Positions 36,068 to 45,605 of a stretch of DNA of 64,000 nucleotides are shown in pieces. Below the pieces are notes generated by a model, which had not been told where the DNA came from, did not search any database, and saw nothing but the letters and a program-made list of their open reading frames with translations. This stretch comes from Spirosoma sordidisoli (GTDB taxonomy: Bacteria; Bacteroidota; Bacteroidia; Cytophagales; Spirosomataceae), in assembly GCF_004138325.1 (NCBI RefSeq), contig NZ_SBLB01000006.1, positions 434,001 through 498,000 of the forward strand. The letters are read 5' to 3'. A program made the position numbers and the translations under genes. Numbering within the stretch: the stretch's first letter is position 1; each line of letters begins with the position of its first letter.

Positions 36068-37648
36068 ATGACGCTATTGAACCGTAGCTTGTTGATGGTG
36101 GGAGTACTGAGTGTGGCGCTGGGATTGACAAGTATATCGGCCCAGGCCACCACTACGTTTCAGGCCGACTCGCTGAGTCCCAAAAAAGACACGATTGCGG
36201 TGGTGCCAACCGTACGCGACAGCCTGCTGATGGAACGACTGGCAAAGCTGCAGAAAACCATTCCGCTGCCATACCATTCGGTCGTACAGAGTTACGTCGA
36301 CTATTTCGTGTTTCGCAAGCCGAGCTACACCCGCACCATGCTCGAGCGTATGCCGCTCTTCTTCCCGCTTTACGAAAAAATGCTGGCGCAGTATGATCTG
36401 CCCGATGAACTCAAATTTCTGTCGATCGTCGAATCGGCCCTGAATCCCCGGGCGGTTTCGCACGCGGGTGCCGGTGGTCTCTGGCAGTTCATGCCCGGTA
36501 CCGGCCGCGACATGCGCCTGTATCAGGACGATTATGTAGACGAGCGGATGGACCCCGTCAAAGCCACGGAAGCCGCCTGTAAGTATCTGCGTGATCTGTA
36601 CAACATCTTCGGCGACTGGCATATGGCTCTGGCGGCCTACAACAGCGGCCCTGGTACGGTAAAACGGGCTATGCGCCGGTCGGGGGGCGATTCGTTCTGG
36701 ACGATTTACAATCACCTTCCTAAAGAGACCCGCGCCTATGTACCGCAGTTTATCGCCATCACATACCTGATGCATTACGCCAACGATCACGGCATCTTCG
36801 GCGAAAAGTTCGAATACCCCATTCCGAACGACACCATCCAGATTTCGGGTTATTTCAACCTCGAGAGCTTCGCCAAACACAGCAACATCCCACTGGCTAA
36901 CCTCCAGAAGCTGAACCCGGCGGTTACGACAACCATTTTGCCCGAGTATACCCAACGGTACCCGCTACGGGTGCCGCGCGAGCAGTTCGCTTACTTTTCG
37001 AGCCGTCGCCGGGCTATCATGGATTCGGCCAGCCGGCTTCCGGTAGCCATGCCGCACGTCCTGCTGGCTCATGCCGAAGCTATTCAGTACGGTACCGACT
37101 CCATGACGAACTGGGCCAGCCTGGGGGGCAATCCCCTGGCCGGCATGCGGCTGGGCGATGAGCTGGACGAGGCCAAGGTGGCTAAAGTGGCCGCCCAACT
37201 GACCGATGCCGAGCCCGTTAACGCGTCGGACGAAGATCTGGAAACGGTCGTTCTACGCAAACCGAAGAAACAAACCTATACCGTACAGCGGGGCGATAAT
37301 CTTATCAGCATCGCCAATCGGCACCATGTGGAGGTATATGACCTCAAACGCTGGAACCACCTTCGTTCGTCGACGCTGCAGCGCGGTCAGCGGCTGGTTA
37401 TCCTGAAAGAAGTGGCCGAAACCCGCGCCGAACGCCTGGCCGACCAGGGTACCGAAAAGGCCCGCCGGAAAGCCGAAGTGACGGCCAAAACCAAACGGTA
37501 CAAGCCCCGCTACCACCGCGTTCAGAATGGCGATACCCTCTGGAATATCGTTCAGCGGTACGATGGACTGACCATCGACCGGCTCAAGAAGATGAACAAC
37601 ATGCGCAGCAATGCGTTGCGGCCGGGCCAGAAACTAATCGTTGGCTAA
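36068..37648 (+). CDS. MltD-like lytic transglycosylase with two LysM domains
   Basis: 526 residues. Signal peptide about 1-26 (ISAQA). The GH23-type SLT domain is about 95-230: catalytic Glu122 in SIVESALNP, GAGGLWQFMPGT, and AYNSGPG. Two LysM modules follow: TYTVQRGDNLISIANRH...(about 398-442) and YHRVQNGDTLWNIVQRY...(about 479-526). The enzyme cleaves peptidoglycan to 1,6-anhydromuropeptides in the periplasm. Family names vary (mltD-like). Terminator at 37669-37704. Confidence 0.93.
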   Translation: MTLLNRSLLMVGVLSVALGLTSISAQATTTFQADSLSPKKDTIAVVPTVRDSLLMERLAKLQKTIPLPYHSVVQSYVDYFVFRKPSYTRTMLERMPLFFPLYEKMLAQYDLPDELKFLSIVESALNPRAVSHAGAGGLWQFMPGTGRDMRLYQDDYVDERMDPVKATEAACKYLRDLYNIFGDWHMALAAYNSGPGTVKRAMRRSGGDSFWTIYNHLPKETRAYVPQFIAITYLMHYANDHGIFGEKFEYPIPNDTIQISGYFNLESFAKHSNIPLANLQKLNPAVTTTILPEYTQRYPLRVPREQFAYFSSRRRAIMDSASRLPVAMPHVLLAHAEAIQYGTDSMTNWASLGGNPLAGMRLGDELDEAKVAKVAAQLTDAEPVNASDEDLETVVLRKPKKQTYTVQRGDNLISIANRHHVEVYDLKRWNHLRSSTLQRGQRLVILKEVAETRAERLADQGTEKARRKAEVTAKTKRYKPRYHRVQNGDTLWNIVQRYDGLTIDRLKKMNNMRSNALRPGQKLIVG

Positions 37649-37668
37649 GCGCTCTCCATACCGAATCT

Positions 37669-37704
37669 AACCCGCGGCTTACCTGGTAAAAGCCGCGGGT
37701 TTTT
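37669..37704 (+). terminator. intrinsic terminator
   Basis: AACCCGCGGCTT (37669-37680) and AAGCCGCGGGTT (37690-37701), then TTTT. Between the transglycosylase and ruvA. Confidence 0.85.
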
Positions 37705-37754
37705 CGTATCTTTACTAGTTACAAATACCTCAAAAACAAGCTATTTCAACCGGA

Positions 37755-38345
37755 ATGATTGCTTATCTAGACGGGCTGCTCTCCTATAAAGAACCAACCA
37801 GCGCCATCATCGACGTACACGGTGTTGGCTATGCCGTACATATCTCGCTGCAAACCTACGCTACGCTGCCGGGCGGGGGTGATCGGGTCAAACTGTTTAT
37901 CCACCACCTCTTCCGTGAAGACCTGCAGGCGTTGTACGGGTTTGCCTCGGCCGATGAAAAATCGCTGTTCCTCGACCTGATTGCGGTATCGGGTGTTGGG
38001 CCTAATACGGCGCTGGGAATGCTCTCGGCCATGCAGCCGGCCGACCTCCGGCTGGCCATTCTGGGCGAAAACGTTCGGGCCGTTCAGGCCATCAAAGGCA
38101 TCGGCGCCAAAACCGCGCAGCGCATTATTCTGGAGCTGCGCGACAAGATGAAACGGGCGGGCGTTGTTCCCGACGGTCCCTCGTACCGGCAGCAGCCAGC
38201 CGCCAACCCCGTTCGGGAAGAGTCGCTGGCCGCCCTGGTAGCCCTGGGGTTTCCCAAGCCTACGGCGGAGAAAAGCGTGGACGATGCGCTCAAAGCCGAC
38301 CCCGACCTGACCGTTGAAGAAGTGATCCGGCGCGCGCTTCGGTAA
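37755..38345 (+). CDS. ruvA: Holliday junction branch migration protein RuvA
   Basis: 196 residues. Domain I (OB-like) 1-65 with DVHGVGYAVHIS, domain II with two helix-hairpin-helix motifs (VSGVGPNTALGML about 78-90 and KGIGAKTAQRIILELRDKM about 113-131), and a C-terminal UBA-like domain III (LAALVALGFPKPTAEKSVDDAL). Forms tetramers at Holliday junctions and recruits RuvB. Transcribed singly. Confidence 0.97.
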   Translation: MIAYLDGLLSYKEPTSAIIDVHGVGYAVHISLQTYATLPGGGDRVKLFIHHLFREDLQALYGFASADEKSLFLDLIAVSGVGPNTALGMLSAMQPADLRLAILGENVRAVQAIKGIGAKTAQRIILELRDKMKRAGVVPDGPSYRQQPAANPVREESLAALVALGFPKPTAEKSVDDALKADPDLTVEEVIRRALR

Positions 38346-38348
38346 CAG

Positions 38349-38389
38349 ACATAAAAAAAGGATCGTTGATAGCGATCCTTTTTTTATGT
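38349..38389. terminator. bidirectional intrinsic terminator
   Basis: ACATAAAAAAAGGATCG (38349-38365) pairs with CGATCCTTTTTTTATGT (38373-38389) between convergent ruvA and the S9B peptidase. Confidence 0.9.
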
Positions 38390-38404
38390 GGTCTGCCTGG
38401 CTAG

Positions 38405-40639
38405 TTAATTCACCGCTCCGCTCCGCAGGTTAGCCTCCAGATAGCTGGTGTACTGCTGATATAATAGCAGGTAGCTGGCCGAGTTGTATGACACCCCGTG
38501 CGCGCCCGGCGGATAGATGCGCAGATCGGCATCTTTACCGGCATCTTCGAGGGCGTTCATCAGCTGGAAGGTGTTGCGAACGTGTACGTTCTCGTCCATA
38601 GTCGAGTGCGCAATGAACATCTTTCCAGCCAGGTTCTTGGCGTAAGGGGATACCGCGCTGACCTTATATTTCTCTTCGTTTTCCGGCAGCAGCCCCATGT
38701 ACCGCTCGGTATAGATGCTGTCGTAGAGCCGCCAGTCTGTTACGGGCGCCCCGACCAGCGCCACTTTGAACACGCCGGGGTGTGTCAGCATGGTATAGCT
38801 GCTCATGAACCCGCCGTAGCTGTGGCCCCGGATCGCCAGTCGGGTGCCGTCTACATACGGCAGCGTGGCCATATAGCGGGCCGTTTCTACAAAATCCTGG
38901 CTTTCGTATTTGCCCAGCTTCTCGTAAACGATTTTCTCGAAGTCACGCCCGTAGCCACCGCTACCCCGGTTGTTGACGCTCACCACGACATAGCCCGTCT
39001 GGGCCAGCCACTGATGCCAGCCCGTATTCGACCATTCGTTATACACCGACTGAGCACCCGGTCCGCCGTAAATGTCGAGCACCAGCGGGTATTTCTGATT
39101 CGGGTTGAAGTTGATCGGTTTGATGATCGAGATATCCAGCCGCTGCCCGTCTGAGGTGGTAAAGCTGGCCAGCTCTTTGGGCGCGTAGACGTGCGAGGCT
39201 ACGTACTCCGTCACTTTCGCATTGGTCTCCAGCGCTTTGATCAGTTTGCCGTTCACGTCGCGCAGTTCGACCTGGGTGGGTGTCTGCACGTTGGAGTAGC
39301 GATCGATAAAGTACTGCCCGTTGGGTGAGAAGTTGACCGTATGCCGGCCCGCTACCGTTGTCAGCCGCTGTTTGTTTTTCCCGTCAATGTCGATCGCGTA
39401 CAGCTGCCGTTCGGTGGGAGCGGCTTCGGTGGCGGTATAGAAAACTTTGCGGGTTTTGGGGTCGATGTGGTGTACGTAGGTGACCTCCCATGCCCCTTTC
39501 GTGACCTGGTTCAGCAGCTTGCCCGTATAGTCGTAGCGGTACAGGTGCGCAAACCCGCCCCGATCCGATACCCAGTAAAATTCCTTCACACCGCCCGGGA
39601 AGTAAAGCAGATGGTTGATACCCGCAAAGAAGTCGAAGATGTCGACCCAGGTTGTAGACGTTTCTTCCATGATCTGGCGCGCATCGCCGGTACGGGCATT
39701 GGCCATGAACAGGCGCATATGGTTCTGCTTGCGGTTCAGATGCATCAGGGCCAGCTGGCCGGGCTGCGACGTCCAGTAGATCCGCGGAATGTACCCATCG
39801 CCCAGGGCCACATTCATCCAGGCTTTGGCTTTGGTAACCACGTCAACGGTACCGATGCGAACCGTAGGGTTCTTGTCGCCGGCGCGCGGGTAGGGCAGCG
39901 AGTCGTAGGTTTCGTCGAAGCCTTTATAATCGGTCATTTTATAGATCGGAACCTGCCGTTCGTCGGACTGCCAGAACGCAATCATCTTGCTGTCGGGCGA
40001 CCATTCCCAGGCCTGAGCCAGGCCGAATTCTTCTTCGTAGGCCCAGCCGAAGCGGCCATTGTAGAAAGCGGGTTTGGCATCGCTGGTCAGCTGGGTTTCT
40101 TTCTGGGTGGCAAAATCAAATACGAACAGGTTACCCCCGCGCTCGTACCCGATCCGGCTACCGTCCGGAGCCAGCTCCGCGGTTTGGGCATCTTTGGCCA
40201 CCAGCTTCAGGCTCTTGTCGGCCAGCGAGTATACGTAGTAGTCGGAGATACCCGAACGCCGGTATACGGGTCGGAAATTGGTCTGGAACAAAATGTTTCG
40301 GGCATCTTTCGACCACTGAAACGACCCGTAGGCGAATGGTTTGTCGGTGCCGGGAAATTTCAGCTGGCTACCGTCGAAGACGACCGTTTCGGTCTGGTCT
40401 TTGGGCGAAACGACCTTGATCGTGCTGGCACCGCTGGTGTACGAAAAGCGATTACCGCCTTCTATCCAGTTTACCGACCGCGGTCCCGACGAGCCGCTGA
40501 GCTGGCTACCCGAGTATAAAGCCTGCTGAAGCGCCGGATACATCTGTTTTGCCGGTGAACCTGCAGAAGTCTGAGCGTTTGCCTGTTGGGTAAGCAGACA
40601 AACGCTCAAAAGGCCGATTAGGAAACGGCTGTTTGTCAT
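38405..40639 (-). CDS. secreted S9B dipeptidyl peptidase IV-type peptidase
   Basis: 744 residues. Signal peptide about 1-22 (ANAQ). DPPIV N-terminal beta-propeller about 100-480, with the double-Glu motif seen in GWAYEEEFGLAQAWEWSPDSKMIAF. The C-terminal hydrolase contains Ser in GHSYGG (about residue 605), Asp in STMDENVH (about 680), and His in GAHGVSY (about 711). These enzymes clip X-Pro dipeptides from peptides in the periplasm. Regulated by the -7 candidate at 40663. Confidence 0.94.
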   Translation of the reverse strand: MTNSRFLIGLLSVCLLTQQANAQTSAGSPAKQMYPALQQALYSGSQLSGSSGPRSVNWIEGGNRFSYTSGASTIKVVSPKDQTETVVFDGSQLKFPGTDKPFAYGSFQWSKDARNILFQTNFRPVYRRSGISDYYVYSLADKSLKLVAKDAQTAELAPDGSRIGYERGGNLFVFDFATQKETQLTSDAKPAFYNGRFGWAYEEEFGLAQAWEWSPDSKMIAFWQSDERQVPIYKMTDYKGFDETYDSLPYPRAGDKNPTVRIGTVDVVTKAKAWMNVALGDGYIPRIYWTSQPGQLALMHLNRKQNHMRLFMANARTGDARQIMEETSTTWVDIFDFFAGINHLLYFPGGVKEFYWVSDRGGFAHLYRYDYTGKLLNQVTKGAWEVTYVHHIDPKTRKVFYTATEAAPTERQLYAIDIDGKNKQRLTTVAGRHTVNFSPNGQYFIDRYSNVQTPTQVELRDVNGKLIKALETNAKVTEYVASHVYAPKELASFTTSDGQRLDISIIKPINFNPNQKYPLVLDIYGGPGAQSVYNEWSNTGWHQWLAQTGYVVVSVNNRGSGGYGRDFEKIVYEKLGKYESQDFVETARYMATLPYVDGTRLAIRGHSYGGFMSSYTMLTHPGVFKVALVGAPVTDWRLYDSIYTERYMGLLPENEEKYKVSAVSPYAKNLAGKMFIAHSTMDENVHVRNTFQLMNALEDAGKDADLRIYPPGAHGVSYNSASYLLLYQQYTSYLEANLRSGAVN

Positions 40640-40662
40640 AGAGAAGTATGCTTAGAGAGTAA

Positions 40663-40670
40663 CAAATCTA
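40663..40670 (-). promoter_or_regulatory. candidate -7 promoter element of the S9B gene
   Basis: Minus strand TAGATTTG matches TAnnTTTG, 24 bases before the ATG at 40639. No convincing -33 box. Confidence 0.4.
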
Positions 40671-40834
40671 CCAAAAAATGAATTGTCGTACACAGACTTC
40701 GTTTTGGCATCAATTCTGCTACGATCTTTTACCCAAAAAACATCGTTTGCCTTGACCACTTATACCGTAACACAGCCAATCTTACCCGTATGTACGCACC
40801 TGTCACTATGGTACAATTAAGTATTAGTACGTGG

Positions 40835-40842
40835 TAATTTTG
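40835..40842 (+). promoter_or_regulatory. candidate -7 promoter element of the SusC/SusD operon
   Basis: TAATTTTG matches TAnnTTTG, about 63 bases before the ATG at 40905. The -33 box is not evident. No sigma/anti-sigma regulators lie next to it. Confidence 0.4.
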
Positions 40843-40904
40843 TACGTATATTTCCGCTTCCAAAGACGGGATTTCTTTAATTCACCTACCAATAATCACC
40901 TTTT

Positions 40905-43900
40905 ATGATGAATAGGTACTCATCTGGTGGCCGACCTATCTGCCTGTTGTGGCTCGTTGGCTTCACCCTTTTGCTCTGCAGTACTGTTATGGCCCAGAGC
41001 ACCCGATATACACTCAGAGGACGCGTAACCGATGCCGCAGGTTCGGGTATTCCCGGCGTTACGGTACTGGTTCGGGGAACATCGCTCGGTACAACCTCCG
41101 TGGCCGACGGCACCTACACGCTGGGCATCACCATGGCCCCCGGCTCTTATTCCCTGACATTCTCGTCCATTGGCTACAGTGCGGCCGACCGGCCCGTTAC
41201 GCTCGGCAACCAGGAAACCGTTACAACCGACGTAACCCTGGCCGAAGAAAACCAAACCCTGGACGAAGTGGTGGTAGCAGCGGCAACGCTGTCGGGTCCC
41301 CGGCGTCAGTTTGGTAATGCCATCACCACCCTGAAAGGCCAGGAACTGACCCAGGCCGGTACGGGCGGCTTCATCAATGCCCTCCAGGGTAAAGTGCCGG
41401 GTGCTCAGATTACCCAGAACTCCGGCGATCCGGCGGGGGGTATCAGCATCCGCCTGCGGGGGGTCAAGTCGCTGTCGGGCTCCTCGGACCCGCTCTACGT
41501 CATTGACGGGGTTATTGTCAGCAACGCCAGCGACAACGTATCGCAGCTGGCAACGGGCAGCCAGATCGGCAACGCCAATGCGGCTCAGAACCGCCTGGCC
41601 GACCTCAACCCCAACGACATTGCCACCATCAACGTAGTCAACGGTGCGGCTGCGGCTGCCCAGTACGGCTCACGCGCGGCCAACGGCGTGGTGCTGATCA
41701 CCACCAAACGCGGCCAGACGGGCGCGCCCCGCGTCTCCTTCACGACCAGCTTCAACGTGAACGAACTGCGCAAGAGCGTTCCGCTCGGCACGCTGAACAA
41801 ACAGTTTGGTTTTGCGGGCCTGCGGCTCCACCCCATCGGCGGTATCTCGGCGGCTCAGATTGCGGCCAACCCCGGCGTAACGACCATCAACGTAGTCCGC
41901 GACGGCGCCACTACAGCACTGGCTACCAACCTCGTCGATGTGACCCGCTATAATTACTTCGATCAGATTTTCCGGACGGGCTACGGCACCGACAACTCGC
42001 TGTCGGTATCGGGCGGCACCAACAACACGAACTATTTCGTTTCGTTCGGTTACCTGAAAAATGAAGGGATCATTAAAGGAACCGACTTCACCCGGTATAA
42101 CTTCCGCGCCCGGCTCGATCAGCGCCTGGCCAGCTGGGCCAAGCTGTCGGCCGGTCTGAGCTACTCCAACAGCTTCTCAAACGAAAAAGCCAACGGAAAC
42201 GTCTTCTACAGCCCCATCAACTCGGTCAGCATCACGAACAACATCTGGGACATTACCCAGCGCGACGCAGCGGGCAACCTCCAGGCCGTAGAACCCACCC
42301 GGGTCAACCCCCTGTCGACGATCGAAGACATGCGCTTTACCCAGTCGGTCAACCGTACCATCAGCGATTTGCAACTGAACCTGACTCCGCTGAAGGGGCT
42401 GAGCGTTGACTGGGTACTAGGCGTAGACACCTACGGCCAGTTCGGCAAGAACTACATCCGGCCTTACCCCTATCAGTCGGTAGCGGGTCTGCCCCTGGAG
42501 CGGTATCCGTTCGGGTATGCCGCTACGGCCGTCAACCAGGCCCTGCTCCTCAACTCCGACGTAACGGTAGGCTACGAGCGCAACCTGACCAATGATCTGA
42601 AAATGAACTTGATTGCCGGCTACAACTACCAGTTTAGCCAGACCGATTTCAGCCGGAACGAAGGGCAGAACCTGGCGCCGTTTATCGAAACGGTGAGCGG
42701 AGCCTCCAGCACCACGTTTGGGTTGGGTTACGGCCTCGATCGCTTCAACCTGAGCGGTTATTTTGGCCAGGCTACCTTCGCCTACCGCAACCTCGCCTTC
42801 CTGACGGCAGCGATCCGGCGCGATGCGTCGTCCAAGTTCTCGCCTTCCGAAACCAACCAGCTTTATCCCAAGCTGAGCGGCTCGCTGGTGCTGTCGGATC
42901 TGGATTTCTGGAAAGAGTCGGGGCTGAATACTGTCTGGAACGACCTGAAGCTGCGGGCCAGCTACGGCGAGTCGGGTAACCTGTCGGGTATTGGCTCGTA
43001 CAGCCGGTTCTGGCAGTTCCAGCCGATTCCGTTCCTGGGCCGCAACACCATTATCCCCTCGTCTACGCTGGCCAACCCCGCCGTACGTCCCGAGCGGATG
43101 GCGGAGTTTGAGTTTGGCGCCGACCTGTCGTTCCTGAACAACCGCATCAACCTGAGCGCTACGGGCTATAACCAGCAGATCAAAGACCTGGTGGTGAACC
43201 GCACGCTGGCCCCGTCGACGGGTGGTACGGGCATTGTCAACAACGTAGGAACGATGGAGAACCGGGGTATCGAACTGATGCTCGACGTAACGCCCGTAAA
43301 AACCAAAAACCTTTCGTGGGAGGCTACGTTTATCTTCAACCGCAACCGCAACAAGATCCTGAGCCTGGGCAGCCCGCGCATTGAAATTGCTACGGTATCG
43401 GGCGCGCCGGTCTTCCTGCTCGAAGGCGAAGCCGCCAGTGTTTTCTATGAATTCCCCTACGCCCGCAACCCCGACGGGTCGCTGCTGCTGACGGCCCAGG
43501 GCTTCCCGCAGCGGGAGCGCGGCACCCAGGTGGGCAACTCCTACGAAATACGGCCCGAGAACCGGGTCAATGGCCAGCCCGCCGGCGCTTTTGTCCGGAC
43601 AATCATCGGCGACCCCAACCCGAAATGGACCGGCTCGTTTGCGTCTAACCTGACCTATAAGAACCTGTCGTTCCGCTTCCTGCTCGATGCCGTACAGGGC
43701 AACCAGGTGTTCAACGCCGACAAGCGCACCCGCGAGAACGTAGGTATCGGTACGCTGACCGAACAGGAGATGAACGGCACGCTGCAACGGGGTTATATCT
43801 TCGCCATCGGACCAATTGGTGAGTTCCGGGTCGATGACGGGTCGTTCGTAAAACTCCGCGAGGTGGCGCTGAATTACCGGCTGCCCAACTTCGTGAAGGG

Positions 43901-44075
43901 CATGAGCAACTTCAATATTGCCCTGATCGGCCGCAACCTGATCTCGTGGGACAATTATAACGGCTTCGATCCCGAAACCAACTCGGGCGGTAACTCGGAC
44001 CTGGTACGGGGTGTCGACTTCGGCAACGTCCCGATCCCGCGTACGTATCAGCTTCAACTCTCGGCCACATTCTAG
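40905..44075 (+). CDS. SusC/RagA-type TonB-dependent outer-membrane receptor
   Basis: 1056 residues. Signal peptide about 1-31 (VMAQS). A carboxypeptidase-like regulatory domain (about 35-115: LRGRVTDAAGSGIPGVTVLVRGT...), then a TonB-box region and plug with LRGVKSLSGSSDPLYVIDGV (about 185-205), and a 22-strand barrel ending YQLQLSATF. It forms the substrate channel with the SusD partner encoded 66 bases downstream. No glycosidase or sulfatase genes are near, so the substrate cannot be inferred; peptides or other polymers are as likely as glycans. Confidence 0.95.
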   Translation: MMNRYSSGGRPICLLWLVGFTLLLCSTVMAQSTRYTLRGRVTDAAGSGIPGVTVLVRGTSLGTTSVADGTYTLGITMAPGSYSLTFSSIGYSAADRPVTLGNQETVTTDVTLAEENQTLDEVVVAAATLSGPRRQFGNAITTLKGQELTQAGTGGFINALQGKVPGAQITQNSGDPAGGISIRLRGVKSLSGSSDPLYVIDGVIVSNASDNVSQLATGSQIGNANAAQNRLADLNPNDIATINVVNGAAAAAQYGSRAANGVVLITTKRGQTGAPRVSFTTSFNVNELRKSVPLGTLNKQFGFAGLRLHPIGGISAAQIAANPGVTTINVVRDGATTALATNLVDVTRYNYFDQIFRTGYGTDNSLSVSGGTNNTNYFVSFGYLKNEGIIKGTDFTRYNFRARLDQRLASWAKLSAGLSYSNSFSNEKANGNVFYSPINSVSITNNIWDITQRDAAGNLQAVEPTRVNPLSTIEDMRFTQSVNRTISDLQLNLTPLKGLSVDWVLGVDTYGQFGKNYIRPYPYQSVAGLPLERYPFGYAATAVNQALLLNSDVTVGYERNLTNDLKMNLIAGYNYQFSQTDFSRNEGQNLAPFIETVSGASSTTFGLGYGLDRFNLSGYFGQATFAYRNLAFLTAAIRRDASSKFSPSETNQLYPKLSGSLVLSDLDFWKESGLNTVWNDLKLRASYGESGNLSGIGSYSRFWQFQPIPFLGRNTIIPSSTLANPAVRPERMAEFEFGADLSFLNNRINLSATGYNQQIKDLVVNRTLAPSTGGTGIVNNVGTMENRGIELMLDVTPVKTKNLSWEATFIFNRNRNKILSLGSPRIEIATVSGAPVFLLEGEAASVFYEFPYARNPDGSLLLTAQGFPQRERGTQVGNSYEIRPENRVNGQPAGAFVRTIIGDPNPKWTGSFASNLTYKNLSFRFLLDAVQGNQVFNADKRTRENVGIGTLTEQEMNGTLQRGYIFAIGPIGEFRVDDGSFVKLREVALNYRLPNFVKGMSNFNIALIGRNLISWDNYNGFDPETNSGGNSDLVRGVDFGNVPIPRTYQLQLSATF

Positions 44076-44141
44076 GAACCCGTTTCCCGTGTTCTGCTGC
44101 GGCTAACCCGAACACGGTGAACTCAAACAAGACATCGACCA

Positions 44142-45455
44142 ATGAAAAAATATAGTCTATTTATCTCCCTGCTGGCGTTGCTGCTGACCCAGAACGCCTG
44201 CAACCAGGAGTATCTGAACCCCAGCGCAGCCAGCGAACAGCAGGTCGTCAACTCGCCCGACGGGCTGGTTACGCTGGTCAACGGCCTCCAGTACCGGTAC
44301 ACCTTCGGCCGAACGGGCGTTATCTACAACGGCGTGGCGGCCAGTGGGCTGGCCACTCGTGAGCTACGGGTGCTGAACGCCGGTAATACCGACGAGTTAT
44401 TCCTGGAGCAGGGCTTCGCCAGCGTTCAGGGGTCGAACGCCGTGATCCGAAACCTCTGGACCAGCGCGCAACTAACCCGCTCTACTGCGGATATCGTTCT
44501 GTCCAATGCCAACCGGGTTATTACCGATGCCGGTCTGCGGTCGGGCGTCGTAGCCTATGCGTCGATTTTCAAGGCTCTTTCGCTCGGTACGATGGCTCAG
44601 TTCTTCCAACAGGCGCCGGTGGCCACGGGTACCAACGCGGCCTTTGTCAGCCGCGAGCAGCTGCTCCGCGATGCGATTTCCACGCTGGAGTCGGCGGCTA
44701 CGCTCATCGGCACCACGCCCCCATCGGCGGCATTCCTGAGTCGCATCCCAACCGGTATCGACATTACCAACACCATCCAGGCCCTGATTGCCCGGTATGC
44801 GCTGTTTGTGGGTGATTACGATAAGGCCATCGCGGCAGCGGGCCGGGTCAATCTGGCTACCCGCTCTTCGTTCTCGTTTGACGATAACTCCCGCAATCCG
44901 GTGTTCGAAACGGCGTTCAGCAACACCAACGTATTTGCCCCCACCAATACCAATTTCGGACTGCCGGCAACGCTGGCTCCCGATGCTGCCGACCGGCGCA
45001 TAGCTTTCTACACCCGCTCGGGCGCTACCGCCACGCAGAACCTCGGTACGGGTTTTTATACGGCCAATACCGCCCCGGTGCCCGTTTACCTGCCGGGCGA
45101 AATGCTGTTGATCCGGGCCGAAGCCTATGCGCGTAAGAACGATGTAGCCAACGCCGTAACGGAACTGAACCGGGTGCTGACCAAAACAGCCGCTCAGGAC
45201 GCCTGGGGTGTTGGAGCGGGCCTACCGGCCTACAGCGGTGCTCAGACAGGCCCCGCCGTACTGACCGAAATCTATCGGAACCGGCAGATCGAACTGGCGT
45301 TCCAGGGCTTCCGGCTCGAGGATAGCCGCCGGTTCAGCCGCCCCGGCCCCGAGACGACCCCGCAGGCCAACGCCGAACGGACACGCAATTTTCTGCCCTA
45401 TCCGTTTACGGAGCGCGATAACAACAGCGCCACCCCGGCCGATCCGACCAACTAG
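44142..45455 (+). CDS. SusD/RagB-type surface lipoprotein
   Basis: 437 residues. N-terminal signal with Cys20 in the QNACNQEYLNP region, typical of SusD lipoproteins (lipidated Cys followed by a conserved LNP). A TPR-like helical core and a C-terminal part with LLIRAEAYARKNDVANAVTELNRV and a RRFSR element are SusD hallmarks. It caps the SusC channel and captures the substrate at the cell surface. Follows SusC by 66 bases in one operon. Terminator at 45479-45516. Confidence 0.93.
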   Translation: MKKYSLFISLLALLLTQNACNQEYLNPSAASEQQVVNSPDGLVTLVNGLQYRYTFGRTGVIYNGVAASGLATRELRVLNAGNTDELFLEQGFASVQGSNAVIRNLWTSAQLTRSTADIVLSNANRVITDAGLRSGVVAYASIFKALSLGTMAQFFQQAPVATGTNAAFVSREQLLRDAISTLESAATLIGTTPPSAAFLSRIPTGIDITNTIQALIARYALFVGDYDKAIAAAGRVNLATRSSFSFDDNSRNPVFETAFSNTNVFAPTNTNFGLPATLAPDAADRRIAFYTRSGATATQNLGTGFYTANTAPVPVYLPGEMLLIRAEAYARKNDVANAVTELNRVLTKTAAQDAWGVGAGLPAYSGAQTGPAVLTEIYRNRQIELAFQGFRLEDSRRFSRPGPETTPQANAERTRNFLPYPFTERDNNSATPADPTN

Positions 45456-45478
45456 GCCGGACAGGCTCTATCTGGGAT

Positions 45479-45516
45479 ACAAAAAAACCGACGCACGGAT
45501 GCGTCGGTTTTTTTGT
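45479..45516. terminator. bidirectional intrinsic terminator
   Basis: ACAAAAAAACCGACGCA pairs with its complement at 45500-45516. A/T runs on both sides. It ends the SusC/SusD operon and serves the convergent ricin-domain gene. Confidence 0.9.
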
Positions 45517-45605
45517 GCCCACTGGTGGTGTATCAACGCCTTTTCTCGTGTGGCTTTTCAGCGACCCCTGCTTCGTCAGCTCCAGCAGACGATGCCCGGC
45601 ATTGG

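Noticed and set aside
42417..44057. Antisense frame of 546 codons opposite the SusC gene
   Set aside because: Shadow of a certain TonB-dependent receptor gene.
40905..45455. Polysaccharide utilisation locus
   Set aside because: Only the SusC/SusD pair is present; no glycosidases, lyases, sulfatases or regulator flank it, so a glycan target cannot be claimed.
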